Shown in pieces: positions 14,193 through 24,043 of a stretch of DNA of 64,000 bases. A model generated the notes under the pieces. It made no database searches. It had not been told where the DNA came from and saw only the letters and a list, made by a program, of their open reading frames with translations. The DNA is from Lachnospiraceae bacterium XBB2008 (GTDB taxonomy: Bacteria > Bacillota > Clostridia > Lachnospirales > Lachnospiraceae), in NCBI GenBank assembly GCA_900102235.1, contig FMVL01000004.1, forward strand, positions 423,278-487,277, in the 5' to 3' direction. Position numbers and translations under genes: made by a program. Position 1 is the first letter of the stretch. Every line of letters starts with the position of its first letter.

Positions 14193-15918
14193 ACTCTTCC
14201 TTTCCCTCCGAATCGTTGTTTTCCTCGGATTCCAATGCAGTATAGTACTCCTCAAATTCCTTTCTGGATGCTACGTAATACGGTTCCAGATTCTTATCAA
14301 AATGCCTGCCCATGCCTTCCATGATGATGCTGTCGGCTTTCTCGAAGCTCATTCTTTCCTTATAAACTCTCTTGCTGACAAGTGCATCATATACATCGGC
14401 GATCGCCATTATACGTGCTTCGAGAGGTATCTCCTCGCCTTTCAGGCCTCTGGGATACCCGGATCCGTCCCATCTCTCATGATGGTAATGCGCCACATTC
14501 TCGGCTATCTCGTGGAACATCTCATCATCGGTATCCTTAAGGATCTCGTGAACGATACGGGCCCCCTCCGGAGCATGCTTTTTCATGATCTCGAATTCCC
14601 AGTCCTCAAACTTGCCGGGCTTACGCAGGATATCGTCATCTACGGCTATCTTGCCCAGGTCATGCATGGGCGCAGCCTTGATCAGATCGGCACAAAACTC
14701 CTCGGAAAGATCGAACACACTCTCACGGTCCTTCATGATCTTTCCGACCAGGATCTCTACCAGACGGCTGGTACGCTTGATATGGCCGCCGGTTGAGTTG
14801 TCGCGGCTTTCAACCATGGTCGCCATACCCATGATCAGGGTATTGTGCATCTCCACGATATGAGCGGTCTTTTCCCGAACATCTTTTTTCAGGCGCTCAT
14901 TGTAGTTGTATTCTTTGGTATTGTCGACAAAAAAGAACTGATATCCGCGTTTTCTGCTGCCATCATAGAAAGCGCTCACGTTCACGTAATAATGTCTCTC
15001 ACCCGATGCATCAGAGCAGATGAACTGGTCTTTCTTCGAGCCCGCCCGCTCGCCTTCTTCAAATACATTTATCCAGCGTATCAGATTATCTTCGAACAGC
15101 CGGTAATCTTTGATACAGGTATCTATGTTCACTCTGGCGATATCGGGGATGATGTGTCTGGCAGTCTCGTTGCTTCCCAGATAATTGAGTTTATTATCGA
15201 GGGATATAAAACCCGTGTCACCCTCCTCGACCATCGCATCTATACACGTGTCCGCTATGTCATACAGACAGATCTTGCGGGTTATGTACAGATAGACCAC
15301 TAAAGAAGCGTCATACATTACAGGCTGCAGTTCCGCACCGTTAATGATCTTGGTCACCCAGAAACCCACTATGCACAGCATGAGCGGAAGCACCAGGAGG
15401 AGCACGATCTTATGCGATACATCCGTACGGTTGATGGCAGTGTACATCAGGATCAGAATACCGGCCAGAAAATACATCATCAACAATACCGAGAACAATG
15501 TATGAAAAGCGGTGTATGTCTTGTTCAGATATACTATCCCGTTACGGCGTTCGAATTCCACGGCTTTATAAAATACAGGATAGATCCCGGCAGTCAGTAC
15601 CAGAACAAACATTGATCCGGATACAGCGCCCATTATGATCTTCACCCATTTTCCGACCTTGATCCGGCACAGCCTGATGACCAGCAGGAGCACGAAGAGC
15701 GGCAGAAAGCATCCGCCTATATAGATCACCTTCTGCGCTACCAGCGCCTCCCTGAGATTACGGGACATATATAAAAGTACATATCCTAGGTCCGCGAGCG
15801 TGACCGTAAAAAATATAAGAGCCAGGTTCACGTCAAATCGTTTACGCCACTCTCCGACAAGTATGAGCGACAGAATGACAGCGATCCCAAAGCATACGGT
15901 ATAAAATAATATGTACAT
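14173..15918 (-). CDS. Membrane HD-GYP domain protein (putative cyclic-di-GMP phosphodiesterase)
   Basis: The 581-residue protein starts with about seven membrane helices (residues 1-220, in the style of histidine-kinase 7TM sensor regions), then a PAS-like region (near 235-345), a short coiled segment, and an HD-GYP domain: HDLGK near 417, the downstream [11 protein letters not shown] (GYP near 486) and [13 protein letters not shown]. All expected metal ligands of an active HD-GYP phosphodiesterase seem present. The ATG at 15916-15918 is preferred because GGCTGGA precedes it; an ATG ten codons earlier lacks a ribosome site. Its stop lies inside guaA (20-nt overlap). It probably hydrolyses c-di-GMP in response to a signal sensed in the membrane; the signal is unknown. 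Confidence 0.88.
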   Translation of the reverse strand: MYILFYTVCFGIAVILSLILVGEWRKRFDVNLALIFFTVTLADLGYVLLYMSRNLREALVAQKVIYIGGCFLPLFVLLLVIRLCRIKVGKWVKIIMGAVSGSMFVLVLTAGIYPVFYKAVEFERRNGIVYLNKTYTAFHTLFSVLLMMYFLAGILILMYTAINRTDVSHKIVLLLVLPLMLCIVGFWVTKIINGAELQPVMYDASLVVYLYITRKICLYDIADTCIDAMVEEGDTGFISLDNKLNYLGSNETARHIIPDIARVNIDTCIKDYRLFEDNLIRWINVFEEGERAGSKKDQFICSDASGERHYYVNVSAFYDGSRKRGYQFFFVDNTKEYNYNERLKKDVREKTAHIVEMHNTLIMGMATMVESRDNSTGGHIKRTSRLVEILVGKIMKDRESVFDLSEEFCADLIKAAPMHDLGKIAVDDDILRKPGKFEDWEFEIMKKHAPEGARIVHEILKDTDDEMFHEIAENVAHYHHERWDGSGYPRGLKGEEIPLEARIMAIADVYDALVSKRVYKERMSFEKADSIIMEGMGRHFDKNLEPYYVASRKEFEEYYTALESEENNDSEGKEEYVGHTV

Positions 15919-16042
15919 AAAAATCCAGCCTTTCACAAAATCCGTCATTTATGATTATAACCGCTAATTCTCATGCGGGCATTATAAAAATGTCATAATA
16001 AACCGAGTCCTACAACCCGTTTTATCAAACAAACAGAAAGAG

Positions 16043-16085
16043 TTAAGGTTATATTAAGATTCAGAAGCGGATGGTGTGTTATACT
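16043..16085 (+). promoter_or_regulatory. Likely regulated promoter of the MacAB-type efflux operon
   Basis: In the 203-bp divergent gap (15919-16121), a -10 box TATACT (16080-16085) lies about 37 nt upstream of the ATPase start and has no good -35. Instead, TTAAG occurs twice with an 11-bp period (16043-16047 and 16054-16058), just above the -35 position. This spacing is typical for OmpR/PhoB-type response regulators. On the other strand, two TATAAT-like strings (near 15957 and 15988) may serve the HD-GYP gene, but no good -35 was found. Confidence 0.45.
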
Positions 16086-16121
16086 TCACAAATGTAGGCT
16101 GAAACGATTAAGGACATCGAT

Positions 16122-16964
16122 ATGGAACCAACTCAATCAATCAACGAACAAGTGCAAACGGCAAACGATGCGGAGAACAATTCATCCGCAACCGCACCTG
16201 AAAACAACCAAACGGTAAACATCAGCGAATCCGAACGGCACGATCAATCCGCAACCGCACCCGAGAACGAACGCGAGCATCTCGTGCGCATCACGGACAT
16301 AAGCAAGATCTACAACCCGGGCGAAAATGAAGTCCGCGCTCTGGATCATGTGAGTCTCACGATCGACGAGGGGGAATTCGTGGCCATCATCGGCCAGTCG
16401 GGCTCAGGCAAATCCACATTAATGAATATGCTCGGATGCCTGGATACACCGACGGAAGGAACCTACTACCTGCACGGAACGGATGTATCCCATATGACGG
16501 ATGACGAACAGTCCGATATCCGCAACCGCGAGATCGGCTTCATCTTTCAGGGATTCAATCTGATACAGTCACTCACCGCTCTTGAGAACGTGGAACTCCC
16601 TCTTATCTATAGAAAAGTTCCGCGGAGACAGCGGGGCGAACTGGCCAGAGCAGCGCTCGAAAGGGTAGGCCTCGGCAAACGTATGGACCATAAGCCCGGC
16701 GAGCTTTCGGGCGGACAGCAGCAGCGAGTAGCCATAGCCCGCGCCATTGCCCAGGCGCCTCCCATACTTCTGGCCGATGAGCCGACGGGAAACCTGGACA
16801 GCGCATCCAGCCGGGACATCATGAACGTGATCCACTCGCTGTACGAGGACGGTCGGACGGTCATCATCATCACCCACGATCCGGGCATCGCACAGCAGGC
16901 CAAGCGCATAATCACGATCAGTGACGGCCACGTGATCTCGGACAGCATCAATCCGAATGTTTAA
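16122..16964 (+). CDS. ABC transporter ATPase, MacB/LolD type
   Basis: The 280-residue ATPase powers the two FtsX-type permeases encoded downstream. It has Walker A GQSGSGKST, a Q-loop (FIFQGFNLIQSLTALENVELPL, characteristic of MacB/LolD), the signature LSGGQQQR, Walker B ILLADEPTGNLDS and the switch histidine THD. About 50 residues precede the conserved domain and contain an imperfect duplication (SATAPENN and SATAPENE); this acidic, disordered-looking extension is unusual. The start at 16122 is the first ATG after the -10 box. It is the first gene of a four-gene operon running to 21055. Confidence 0.92.
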   Translation: MEPTQSINEQVQTANDAENNSSATAPENNQTVNISESERHDQSATAPENEREHLVRITDISKIYNPGENEVRALDHVSLTIDEGEFVAIIGQSGSGKSTLMNMLGCLDTPTEGTYYLHGTDVSHMTDDEQSDIRNREIGFIFQGFNLIQSLTALENVELPLIYRKVPRRQRGELARAALERVGLGKRMDHKPGELSGGQQQRVAIARAIAQAPPILLADEPTGNLDSASSRDIMNVIHSLYEDGRTVIIITHDPGIAQQAKRIITISDGHVISDSINPNV

Positions 16965-17048
16965 ATGACCGGGACCACAGATAACCTGTATATATAGACC
17001 TTTGAAAATAACGCAAGATCGGGAACCCCCAAGATTCAGGAGATCATT

Positions 17049-18593
17049 ATGAAAAAGAACAAGAACATTGATACAGATAGCCCCATGGAAAACGCCGCAC
17101 CGGCGGCAGGTGTGGCTGAAACCGCTACACCGGAGCGGAAGCCCAAAAAGCCGCGCAAAAAGCTCACAAAGGGCAAGATCGCGCTGATAGTGATCGGCGT
17201 ACTGGCAGTCCTTTTCATCGTATACAGAGCCATAGCCGGTAACCGCGAGATTCCGGTCCCGCTCGCCACCGAGACTGTATCGAACGATGATATCGAAGTC
17301 GTACTCAACTACAGCGGCAATGTCAGCAGTTCAAACATCAAGACCTACTATTCGGTAATCAGCGCGCCCGTAAGCGGAGTGGAATTAAAGGTAGGCGACC
17401 GTGTCAAAACAGGCGACCTGCTCATCTCATACGATCCGGAGGAATTAAACCTCCTCAGGGAAAAAGCAAATCTGACCTCCGCACAGAGTGAAGGCAACTA
17501 TTCTTCCTCTCTGGAAAAGAACGCCAAAGCCACTGTCAGGAGCGTAGGAATGAGCCTGACCGAAATAGAGAACAGGATGGATGAGATCACGGTTCAGACC
17601 GATGCCTTAAATGCACTGATCCAGGAAAAAACCGCCAGAATGCAGCGTACGCTCACCGACCTGCAGAAGACCGCTATGGATGTCGACCAGAACAATGTAT
17701 CCGACTCAACGGACGCAGTGCGAGGAGACACCGGTTCACAGGATAGGATCACCGATGACGGTCACGGCAAACAGATGTCACTGGCTGTTCAGGAAGCCAT
17801 GAGCGAAGTGCAGTATGCCCTCCAGTATGATCCCGAGATCCTCGCCTGGAAGGACCAGATAAATGCCCTGTCCGAAGAAAAGAGCAGACTCGCGGAAGCT
17901 GCATCGGCAGAGAGTGCCCGTCTCACCTCCGGTGATAAGGAAGTGCTAGATGCACAGCGTTCCCTCTCGGAGCTCGATACACAGTCAACACTCTCCGATG
18001 TGGAAGAGGCCGAAGCCGGCATAACCTCGGAGTTCAACGGAGTTGTGACCGAATTAAACGTACAGAGCGGTGCCACGGTCGCCAAAGGCAGCGGCCTGAT
18101 AACCGTAGCCAGCACCGATGATACCCAGATCGACATGGCCATATCCAAAGCCGACATTGGCCGGATAACCGAAGGGCAGCTCGTGGATATCACCATAGGC
18201 AAGAACACATACACCGGCAAGGTGACTCATATCGCGGGATCCGCTACCAAGAACGCCAACGGTGTACCGGTCGTTGCCGCAGTCATAACCATAGACAACC
18301 CCGATGATTCGATCATCCTCGGAACCGAAGCATCTCTGAAGATCCACACCGATCATGCGGAAGGAGTGCCTGTAGTTCCTTACGAATTCATCGGAGCGGA
18401 CTCCGACGGTGATTATGTCTATACGATCGGAGATGACTCCAGAGCAGTCAGAGTAAATGTAACGATAGGTCTGTCCACCGGAACCATGGCCGAGATAACC
18501 GAAGGACTGAAAGCCGGCGATGTGATAATAGCCGAGGATCCCTCAACGATCACGGAAGGCATGCTGGTAACGAGCCTGGATTTAACCGAGTAG
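17049..18593 (+). CDS. MacA/HlyD-type efflux adaptor (membrane fusion protein)
   Basis: The 514-residue protein has a lysine-rich N-terminus, one membrane helix (IALIVIGVLAVLFIVYRAIA, near 55-75), a biotinyl-lipoyl-like strand pair (YYSVISAPVSGVELKVGDRVKTGDLLISYD), a long coiled-coil hairpin (near 135-320), the second lipoyl half (ITSEFNGVVTELNVQSGATVAKGSGLITV) and C-terminal beta-barrel domains. This is the standard adaptor order of MacA-like proteins, which in Gram-positives sit on the outer face of the membrane and bind the MacB-like permease. AGGAG precedes the ATG. It lies 84 nt after the ATPase gene. The substrate is unknown; antimicrobial peptides or lipids are typical. Confidence 0.9.
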   Translation: MKKNKNIDTDSPMENAAPAAGVAETATPERKPKKPRKKLTKGKIALIVIGVLAVLFIVYRAIAGNREIPVPLATETVSNDDIEVVLNYSGNVSSSNIKTYYSVISAPVSGVELKVGDRVKTGDLLISYDPEELNLLREKANLTSAQSEGNYSSSLEKNAKATVRSVGMSLTEIENRMDEITVQTDALNALIQEKTARMQRTLTDLQKTAMDVDQNNVSDSTDAVRGDTGSQDRITDDGHGKQMSLAVQEAMSEVQYALQYDPEILAWKDQINALSEEKSRLAEAASAESARLTSGDKEVLDAQRSLSELDTQSTLSDVEEAEAGITSEFNGVVTELNVQSGATVAKGSGLITVASTDDTQIDMAISKADIGRITEGQLVDITIGKNTYTGKVTHIAGSATKNANGVPVVAAVITIDNPDDSIILGTEASLKIHTDHAEGVPVVPYEFIGADSDGDYVYTIGDDSRAVRVNVTIGLSTGTMAEITEGLKAGDVIIAEDPSTITEGMLVTSLDLTE

Positions 18594-18615
18594 ATCAGAG
18601 GATCAGACTTCACAC

Positions 18616-19833
18616 ATGGATACATTACGCGAGTACATAGAAAGCGCAATCAAAAATATACGTTCCAACAGGATAAGGACGCTTCTGACCATGTTGGGCA
18701 TAATCATCGGTATAGCTTCCGTCATAACCATCCTGACCATCGGCGGAGGCATGAAGGAGTATGTTCAGCAGCAGTTTGAGTCCGTCGGATCCAGGATGAT
18801 AGATGTCTATCTGCGTTCTAATGTCACCGATCAGGGCTTTACCAACGAAGACATCATAGCTCTCATGGATGAATTCCCCGAGGTAAAGGGAGCCTCCTAT
18901 TATTTCTATTCCGACGGAATGTCCACTGCCAGAAAAGGGACTTTCGAAACTTCCGTGATAAGCGTGAACCAGTTTTACTCCATGGGCAACACCAACGGTA
19001 TCAAATACGGGACTTTCATATCCGAGGATGAAGTATACAATTCCAGGAGAGTCTGTGTACTGATGGCTGCCGATGCCAAGAGACTCTTCGGTACCGAAAA
19101 AGCCGTGGGGATGACACTTAACCTGAATGTTGATGGTGTTACGGGCGAATTCACCGTTATCGGAGTCACCGAAGACTACGGCGAGATGATCATGAAGATG
19201 ATGGAAATGTTCGGTGAAAGAAGCATTCAGCTGTATATCCCGTATACCACCAGCGAATCACTGTTTAATCTTGATGTCTCCAAAGCCTATGATCTCGAGG
19301 TCTATACCGACCGTGCCGATTTGAATGTTTCCCAGGATAAGATCATACGGTTCCTCGAAGCACACAAAGGCCTCCGCGGCCAGGATGCGATCTACAGCTA
19401 TAACTCCAATGACGATTCCGAGGAGATAGATCAGATGATGACCCTGATCACCACCTTCATGTCGATGGTTGCCGCGATATCTCTGCTGGTTGGAGGAATA
19501 GGAGTCATGAACATCATGCTCGTATCCGTCACGGAGCGTACCCGTGAGATCGGCATACGCAAATCGATAGGAGCCCGCACAAGGTCCATACTCATCCAGT
19601 TTCTCGCCGAATCCTCCATCATAACGCTGATAGGCGGGGTCTTCGGCATCATACTCGGTCTCGTCATAGCGGCTGTAGTATGCAAACTGGCCAACTTCAG
19701 TTATATCGTCACACCGTCATCAATAATCATATCCACCCTGTTCTCGAGTGTTATCGGGATATTCTTCGGAATATATCCCGCCAGAAAGGCTGCGAAGTTA
19801 AAACCCGTGGATGCGCTCAGCAGGCGCAATTGA
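18616..19833 (+). CDS. MacB/FtsX-type ABC transporter permease (first of two)
   Basis: The 405-residue permease has an N-terminal membrane helix (LLTMLGIIIGIASVITILTIGGG), a large extracellular MacB-PCD domain (residues 50-270) and three C-terminal helices with the FtsX signature NIMLVSVTERTREIGIRKSIGA. It follows the adaptor gene by 22 nt. It shares its whole layout with the next gene, so the transporter is probably a heterodimer. Confidence 0.92.
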   Translation: MDTLREYIESAIKNIRSNRIRTLLTMLGIIIGIASVITILTIGGGMKEYVQQQFESVGSRMIDVYLRSNVTDQGFTNEDIIALMDEFPEVKGASYYFYSDGMSTARKGTFETSVISVNQFYSMGNTNGIKYGTFISEDEVYNSRRVCVLMAADAKRLFGTEKAVGMTLNLNVDGVTGEFTVIGVTEDYGEMIMKMMEMFGERSIQLYIPYTTSESLFNLDVSKAYDLEVYTDRADLNVSQDKIIRFLEAHKGLRGQDAIYSYNSNDDSEEIDQMMTLITTFMSMVAAISLLVGGIGVMNIMLVSVTERTREIGIRKSIGARTRSILIQFLAESSIITLIGGVFGIILGLVIAAVVCKLANFSYIVTPSSIIISTLFSSVIGIFFGIYPARKAAKLKPVDALSRRN

Positions 19834-19840
19834 TACGCAT

Positions 19841-21055
19841 ATGGAATATATAAAAGGTGCCTGGAAAAACATAACAATGAATAAGGGGCGTACCGTACTG
19901 ACGATGCTGGGCATCATCATCGGCATCTCATCGGTTATCGCAATACTCTCCGTCGGAAACGGCTTAAAGAGCGATCTCACCAGTTCTCTGGACGATATGG
20001 TCAGCGGAGCCGTCACGATCAATCTGGACCCCAAAAAAACCGACAAATATCTGACAGCCGCCGACCTGAAAGTGATAGAGGATGCCATACCGATCGCCAG
20101 AGGAGTGTCTCCGAGTTTCTCAGCCTTCGGCGAATCAAAGTACCGAAGAACGATGAACACGCGTGTTCTGGGAGGGACACCCGGCTGCGTTTACGAATTC
20201 GACAAGGGATTCTACTCCGGTAGATTTTTCACCGAAGATGATGTCGAATACGCCAATGATGTATGTGTGTTAAACCAGATGTCCGCATTGTTCATCTTCG
20301 GAACCACGGACGCCCAGGGACTTACCTTTGATCTGACCATAGGCGATAAGACCAGGACCATCACCGTGGTCGGAGTGGTTCGAAGCGAAGAAAAACAGCT
20401 CGAAGCAGCCAAAGAAATAATAATAGGCGGCTCTCTGGAATATTATTATGCCGACATATACGTACCTTATTCGCTTCTGACCACGAAATATAATCTCGGG
20501 AAAGAACAGTTCACTTCATTTCTGCTCTACCCCGCTCCGGGCATGGCCGATGAAGCGGCAGCCAAAGCCAAAACTCTCGCCGAGAACATTCTGGACCTGC
20601 GTGGCGAGGGAGCAGTGGTCATTCAATCCTACGCTTCCCTGATGGATATGTACGTCAACGTTCTTGATTCGGTAACGCTCGTTATTGCCCTGGTGGCAGC
20701 CATATCACTTCTGGTAGGCGGTATCGGCGTCATGAACATCATGACAGTGACCGTTACAGAACGTACACGCGAGATCGGTATACGTAAATCCCTCGGAGCA
20801 CGGACATCCAGCATCCTTCTCCAATTTCTCGTCGAATCTTCACTGATCACTCTTCTCGCTGGATTCATCGGTATGATACTGGGATTCGGACTCAGTTTCA
20901 TCGTGGGAAATCTGGTGAACATCAAAGCCGCGATACACACTACGGATGTAGCGCTAGTAGTGGCGATATCCGTCGGTGTCGGGATCTTTTTCGGCATCTA
21001 TCCTGCCAGGCGGGCAGCCAAGCTCAATCCTGTCGATGCACTTCGGACGGAATAG
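19841..21055 (+). CDS. MacB/FtsX-type ABC transporter permease (second of two)
   Basis: The 404-residue permease has the same layout as its neighbour: an N-terminal helix (VLTMLGIIIGISSVIAILSVGNG), an extracellular domain, and three C-terminal helices with NIMTVTVTERTREIGIRKSLGA. The ATG at 19841 starts 7 nt after the previous stop. A start at 19811 would overlap the previous gene and add ten residues with no family match. It is the last gene of the efflux operon; 51 nt separate it from trkA. Confidence 0.9.
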   Translation: MEYIKGAWKNITMNKGRTVLTMLGIIIGISSVIAILSVGNGLKSDLTSSLDDMVSGAVTINLDPKKTDKYLTAADLKVIEDAIPIARGVSPSFSAFGESKYRRTMNTRVLGGTPGCVYEFDKGFYSGRFFTEDDVEYANDVCVLNQMSALFIFGTTDAQGLTFDLTIGDKTRTITVVGVVRSEEKQLEAAKEIIIGGSLEYYYADIYVPYSLLTTKYNLGKEQFTSFLLYPAPGMADEAAAKAKTLAENILDLRGEGAVVIQSYASLMDMYVNVLDSVTLVIALVAAISLLVGGIGVMNIMTVTVTERTREIGIRKSLGARTSSILLQFLVESSLITLLAGFIGMILGFGLSFIVGNLVNIKAAIHTTDVALVVAISVGVGIFFGIYPARRAAKLNPVDALRTE

Positions 21056-21106
21056 TGGTATAGTATATAGAGTATTATCATTTTTCCATCAGGAAGGTAC
21101 TTAAGC

Positions 21107-22498
21107 ATGTCGTTATTAAAAGCGGATAATGCTAACGGTCTTAAGATCATCATCGTAGGGTGCGGAAAAGTAGGCGCCACGCTTGTCGCCCAGCTGATCA
21201 AAGAAGGACACGATATATCGGTAATAGATACCGATTCTGCAAGAATCCAGGAAATAACCAATTTATATGATGTCATGGGCGTCATCGGAAACGGCGCAAG
21301 TTTTACCGTGCAGAAAGACGCCGGCATAGACGACGCCGACCTGCTCATCGCGATAACGGGATCGGACGAGCTTAACATGCTGTGCTGTACCGTGGCCAAG
21401 CGCGTGGGTGACTGTGCGGCGATCGCCCGTGTAAGAACTCCCGATTACAGTCAGGAGGTCGGATACTTAAGAGAGAAGCTCGGCCTTGCGCTCATCATCA
21501 ATCCCGAGCTCGAGACCGCCGTTGAGGCCGCCAATATCCTGAGCATGCCCTCAGCCATGGAGGTTGATTCTTTTGCCAGAGGACAGGCGCAGCTCATCAA
21601 GTTCAAGATCGACGAAAACAATATATTAAACGGAAAAGCGATCATGGAACTGGATCACAAACACACCGAATCCATCCTGATCAGCGCCGTACAGCGCGAC
21701 GGAGAGGTGACCATCCCCTCCGGTACATTCAGACTGCAGGCCGGTGATATCTTATCCGTACTCGGTACACGCAAGAGTGTGCGCAAGTTCATGGATTATA
21801 TAGGCATGAGGTCCCACGCCGTGCGCACGGCAATGATCGTCGGAGGCGGACGTGCGGCATATTATCTGGGACTGCAGCTCACCAATATGGGTGTCGAGGT
21901 CAAGATAATCGAAAGAGATCAGGCGCGCTGCGAGGAACTCTCGATCCTTTTGCCTAAAGCTATCATCATACATGCCGATGGTTCCGATGAGGAGATCCTG
22001 CGTGAGGAAGGCATCGTAAATACCGACGCTTTCATCCCGCTCACAGGCATAGATGAGCAGAACATAATGCTGACGCTGTATGCAAAATCGGTCACACAGG
22101 CCAAGATCGTGACCAAGATCACGAGGATCGGCTTCTCGGGAGTCATCTCGGGTCTGGATCTCGACAGCGTCATCTATCCCAACAAGATCACCGCAGAGGC
22201 CATCATAGCCTATGTAAGGGCTATGAGAAACTCACAGGGCTATAGCAATATAGAGACACTCTACCACCTCTTCGACCACAAGGCAGAGGCTCTGGAGTTC
22301 AAGGTTGGCGAAGCCAATGCGGCAACCGATAAACCGTTAAGCGAGCTTAAGCTCAAGAAAAATCTGCTGGTAACATGCATCATCCGAAACGGACGGATCA
22401 TCATTCCCCGAGGCGGTGACAGCATCTTAAAGGGTGATTCGGTCGTTGTGATAACAACCGATACCGGTTTCAAAGACATCACCGACATACTGGCATAA
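21107..22498 (+). CDS. trkA: Trk system potassium uptake regulatory subunit TrkA
   Basis: The 463-residue cytoplasmic protein has two RCK (TrkA-N plus TrkA-C) repeats. The first Rossmann motif is IIIVGCGKVGATLV (residues 9-22) with the acidic SVIDTD; the second is IVGGGRAAYYLG near 243. Each is followed by a TrkA-C domain, the last ending near the C-terminus. It binds nucleotides and gates the TrkH channel encoded directly downstream. GGAAGG lies upstream of the ATG. It is probably transcribed with trkH, and possibly by read-through from the efflux operon. Confidence 0.95.
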   Translation: MSLLKADNANGLKIIIVGCGKVGATLVAQLIKEGHDISVIDTDSARIQEITNLYDVMGVIGNGASFTVQKDAGIDDADLLIAITGSDELNMLCCTVAKRVGDCAAIARVRTPDYSQEVGYLREKLGLALIINPELETAVEAANILSMPSAMEVDSFARGQAQLIKFKIDENNILNGKAIMELDHKHTESILISAVQRDGEVTIPSGTFRLQAGDILSVLGTRKSVRKFMDYIGMRSHAVRTAMIVGGGRAAYYLGLQLTNMGVEVKIIERDQARCEELSILLPKAIIIHADGSDEEILREEGIVNTDAFIPLTGIDEQNIMLTLYAKSVTQAKIVTKITRIGFSGVISGLDLDSVIYPNKITAEAIIAYVRAMRNSQGYSNIETLYHLFDHKAEALEFKVGEANAATDKPLSELKLKKNLLVTCIIRNGRIIIPRGGDSILKGDSVVVITTDTGFKDITDILA

Positions 22499-22519
22499 GC
22501 GGGCACAAGAGGCGAGATA

Positions 22520-23989
22520 ATGAACAGATCCATGATACGTTTTGTAATCGGAAGCGTTCTGAAGGTAGAGGCTGTACTTCTCCTCCTGCCCTTTTTTATT
22601 TCCTTTCTGCATCATGAGCAGAAGGTCGGCTTATGGTTCCTGCCCGCCGCTGCGATCGCCGCGGCCGTCGGCATTCTTTTTACCATCAAAAAACCGAAAT
22701 CAACCGTTTTTTACCTGAAAGAAGGATGTGTATGTACGGCCATGAGCTGGATCGTCATGTCCGTTGCGGGCTGCCTGCCCTTCTGGCTCTCGGGCGAGAT
22801 CCCTTCCTTTACGGATGCGCTCTTTGAGACCGTTTCAGGTTTTACGACCACCGGAGCTTCCATCCTTCTGGAAGTCGAGCCCCTGTCCAAATGCATGCTT
22901 TTCTGGAGAAGTTTCACCCACTGGGTAGGCGGTATGGGAGTTCTGGTCTTCCTGCTGGCCATAGTGCCCATGAGCGGCGGATCCAACATCAATCTGATGC
23001 GTGCGGAGAGCCCCGGGCCCTCTGTCGGCAAGCTCGTTCCCAAGATCAAATCAACGGCACGCATACTGTATATAATCTATTTCGTCCTGACCTTTATCGA
23101 GTTCGTACTCCTCATGATATTCGGAATGACACCGTTCGAAGCGGTCTGCAGCGCCATGGGAACCGCAGGTACCGGTGGTTTCGGCGTGCTTAACGACTCT
23201 TTTGTAAGCTATTCTCCCGCCATCCAGTGGATCGTCACGATATTCATGATCATGTTCGGTGTCAACTTCAATGCCTACTACCTGATCCTTTTCCATCAGG
23301 CAAAAAAAGCGTTCAAGATGGAGGAAGTCCGGGTATATCTGTGTGTGATCCTTGTAGCGATAGGCATCCTCATGTTCGATACCGTGCATATATACGGAAA
23401 TGTATTTGAAGCACTCACTCACTCCGCTTTTCAGGTCGCATCGATCATCACGACCACCGGATTTGCGTCAGCGGATTTCGATACATGGAGCCAGACCAGC
23501 CGTACCGTGCTCGTGATACTTATGTTCATAGGTGCGTGCGCGGGTTCCACAGGCGGCGGCATCAAGGTAAGCCGCTTCATACTGGCCATTAAAACGTTTT
23601 TTAAGGAGATAGGCGGATATATCCACTCCAAGAGCATAAAGAAGCTTACAATGGACGAGAAGCCCGTTGAACACGAGGTCTTAAGATCCGTGAACGTGTT
23701 CTTCCTGACATTCCTGTTCATTTTCACCGCGTCGGTGCTGTTAGTCAGCATAGAAGGTCACGATCTGACCACCAATTTTACCGCGGTGGCTGCTACGATC
23801 AATAATATAGGGCCCGGACTCTCAATGGTCGGACCCACATGTAACTTCGCTTTCTTTAATCCATTTACGAAATATGTTCTGATGTTCGATATGCTCGCAG
23901 GACGTCTCGAGCTGTTCCCGCTCCTGATCCTGCTGACTCCCCGCGTATGGTGGGAGCTGCTTCATCCCACATCCAAGCACGATAAGTGA
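22520..23989 (+). CDS. trkH: Trk/Ktr-type potassium channel subunit TrkH
   Basis: The 489-residue membrane protein has the four pore-loop repeats of the SKT superfamily, seen as TTTGASI, TAGTGGFG, TTTGFAS and NNIGPGLS, plus STGGGIKVSR in the cytoplasmic part. Length and layout fit TrkH. It follows trkA by 21 nt with GAGGCGAG before the ATG. The gene converges with the NlpC/P60 gene, leaving only 33 nt between the stop codons and no clear terminator. Confidence 0.95.
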   Translation: MNRSMIRFVIGSVLKVEAVLLLLPFFISFLHHEQKVGLWFLPAAAIAAAVGILFTIKKPKSTVFYLKEGCVCTAMSWIVMSVAGCLPFWLSGEIPSFTDALFETVSGFTTTGASILLEVEPLSKCMLFWRSFTHWVGGMGVLVFLLAIVPMSGGSNINLMRAESPGPSVGKLVPKIKSTARILYIIYFVLTFIEFVLLMIFGMTPFEAVCSAMGTAGTGGFGVLNDSFVSYSPAIQWIVTIFMIMFGVNFNAYYLILFHQAKKAFKMEEVRVYLCVILVAIGILMFDTVHIYGNVFEALTHSAFQVASIITTTGFASADFDTWSQTSRTVLVILMFIGACAGSTGGGIKVSRFILAIKTFFKEIGGYIHSKSIKKLTMDEKPVEHEVLRSVNVFFLTFLFIFTASVLLVSIEGHDLTTNFTAVAATINNIGPGLSMVGPTCNFAFFNPFTKYVLMFDMLAGRLELFPLLILLTPRVWWELLHPTSKHDK

Positions 23990-23994
23990 ATATC

Positions 23995-24043
23995 AGTTGA
24001 CCACTCTGCGGATGTGAAGCTCCTAGTTGACCACTCTGCGGAT
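23995..24043. repeat. 19-bp repeat duplicating the 3' end of the NlpC/P60 gene
   Basis: AGTTGACCACTCTGCGGAT occurs perfectly at 23995-24013 and 24025-24043, with a 30-bp period. The inner copy contains the last codons of the NlpC/P60 gene up to its stop (24023-24025). The outer copy repeats the same IRRVVN codons in the same frame and ends in a second stop, TGA (23993-23995). Confidence 0.9.

Noticed and set aside
15919-16121. Purine riboswitch or PurR-type box controlling guaA through the HD-GYP promoter
   Set aside because: No conserved riboswitch core or PurBox pair was seen in the 203-bp gap or before guaA.
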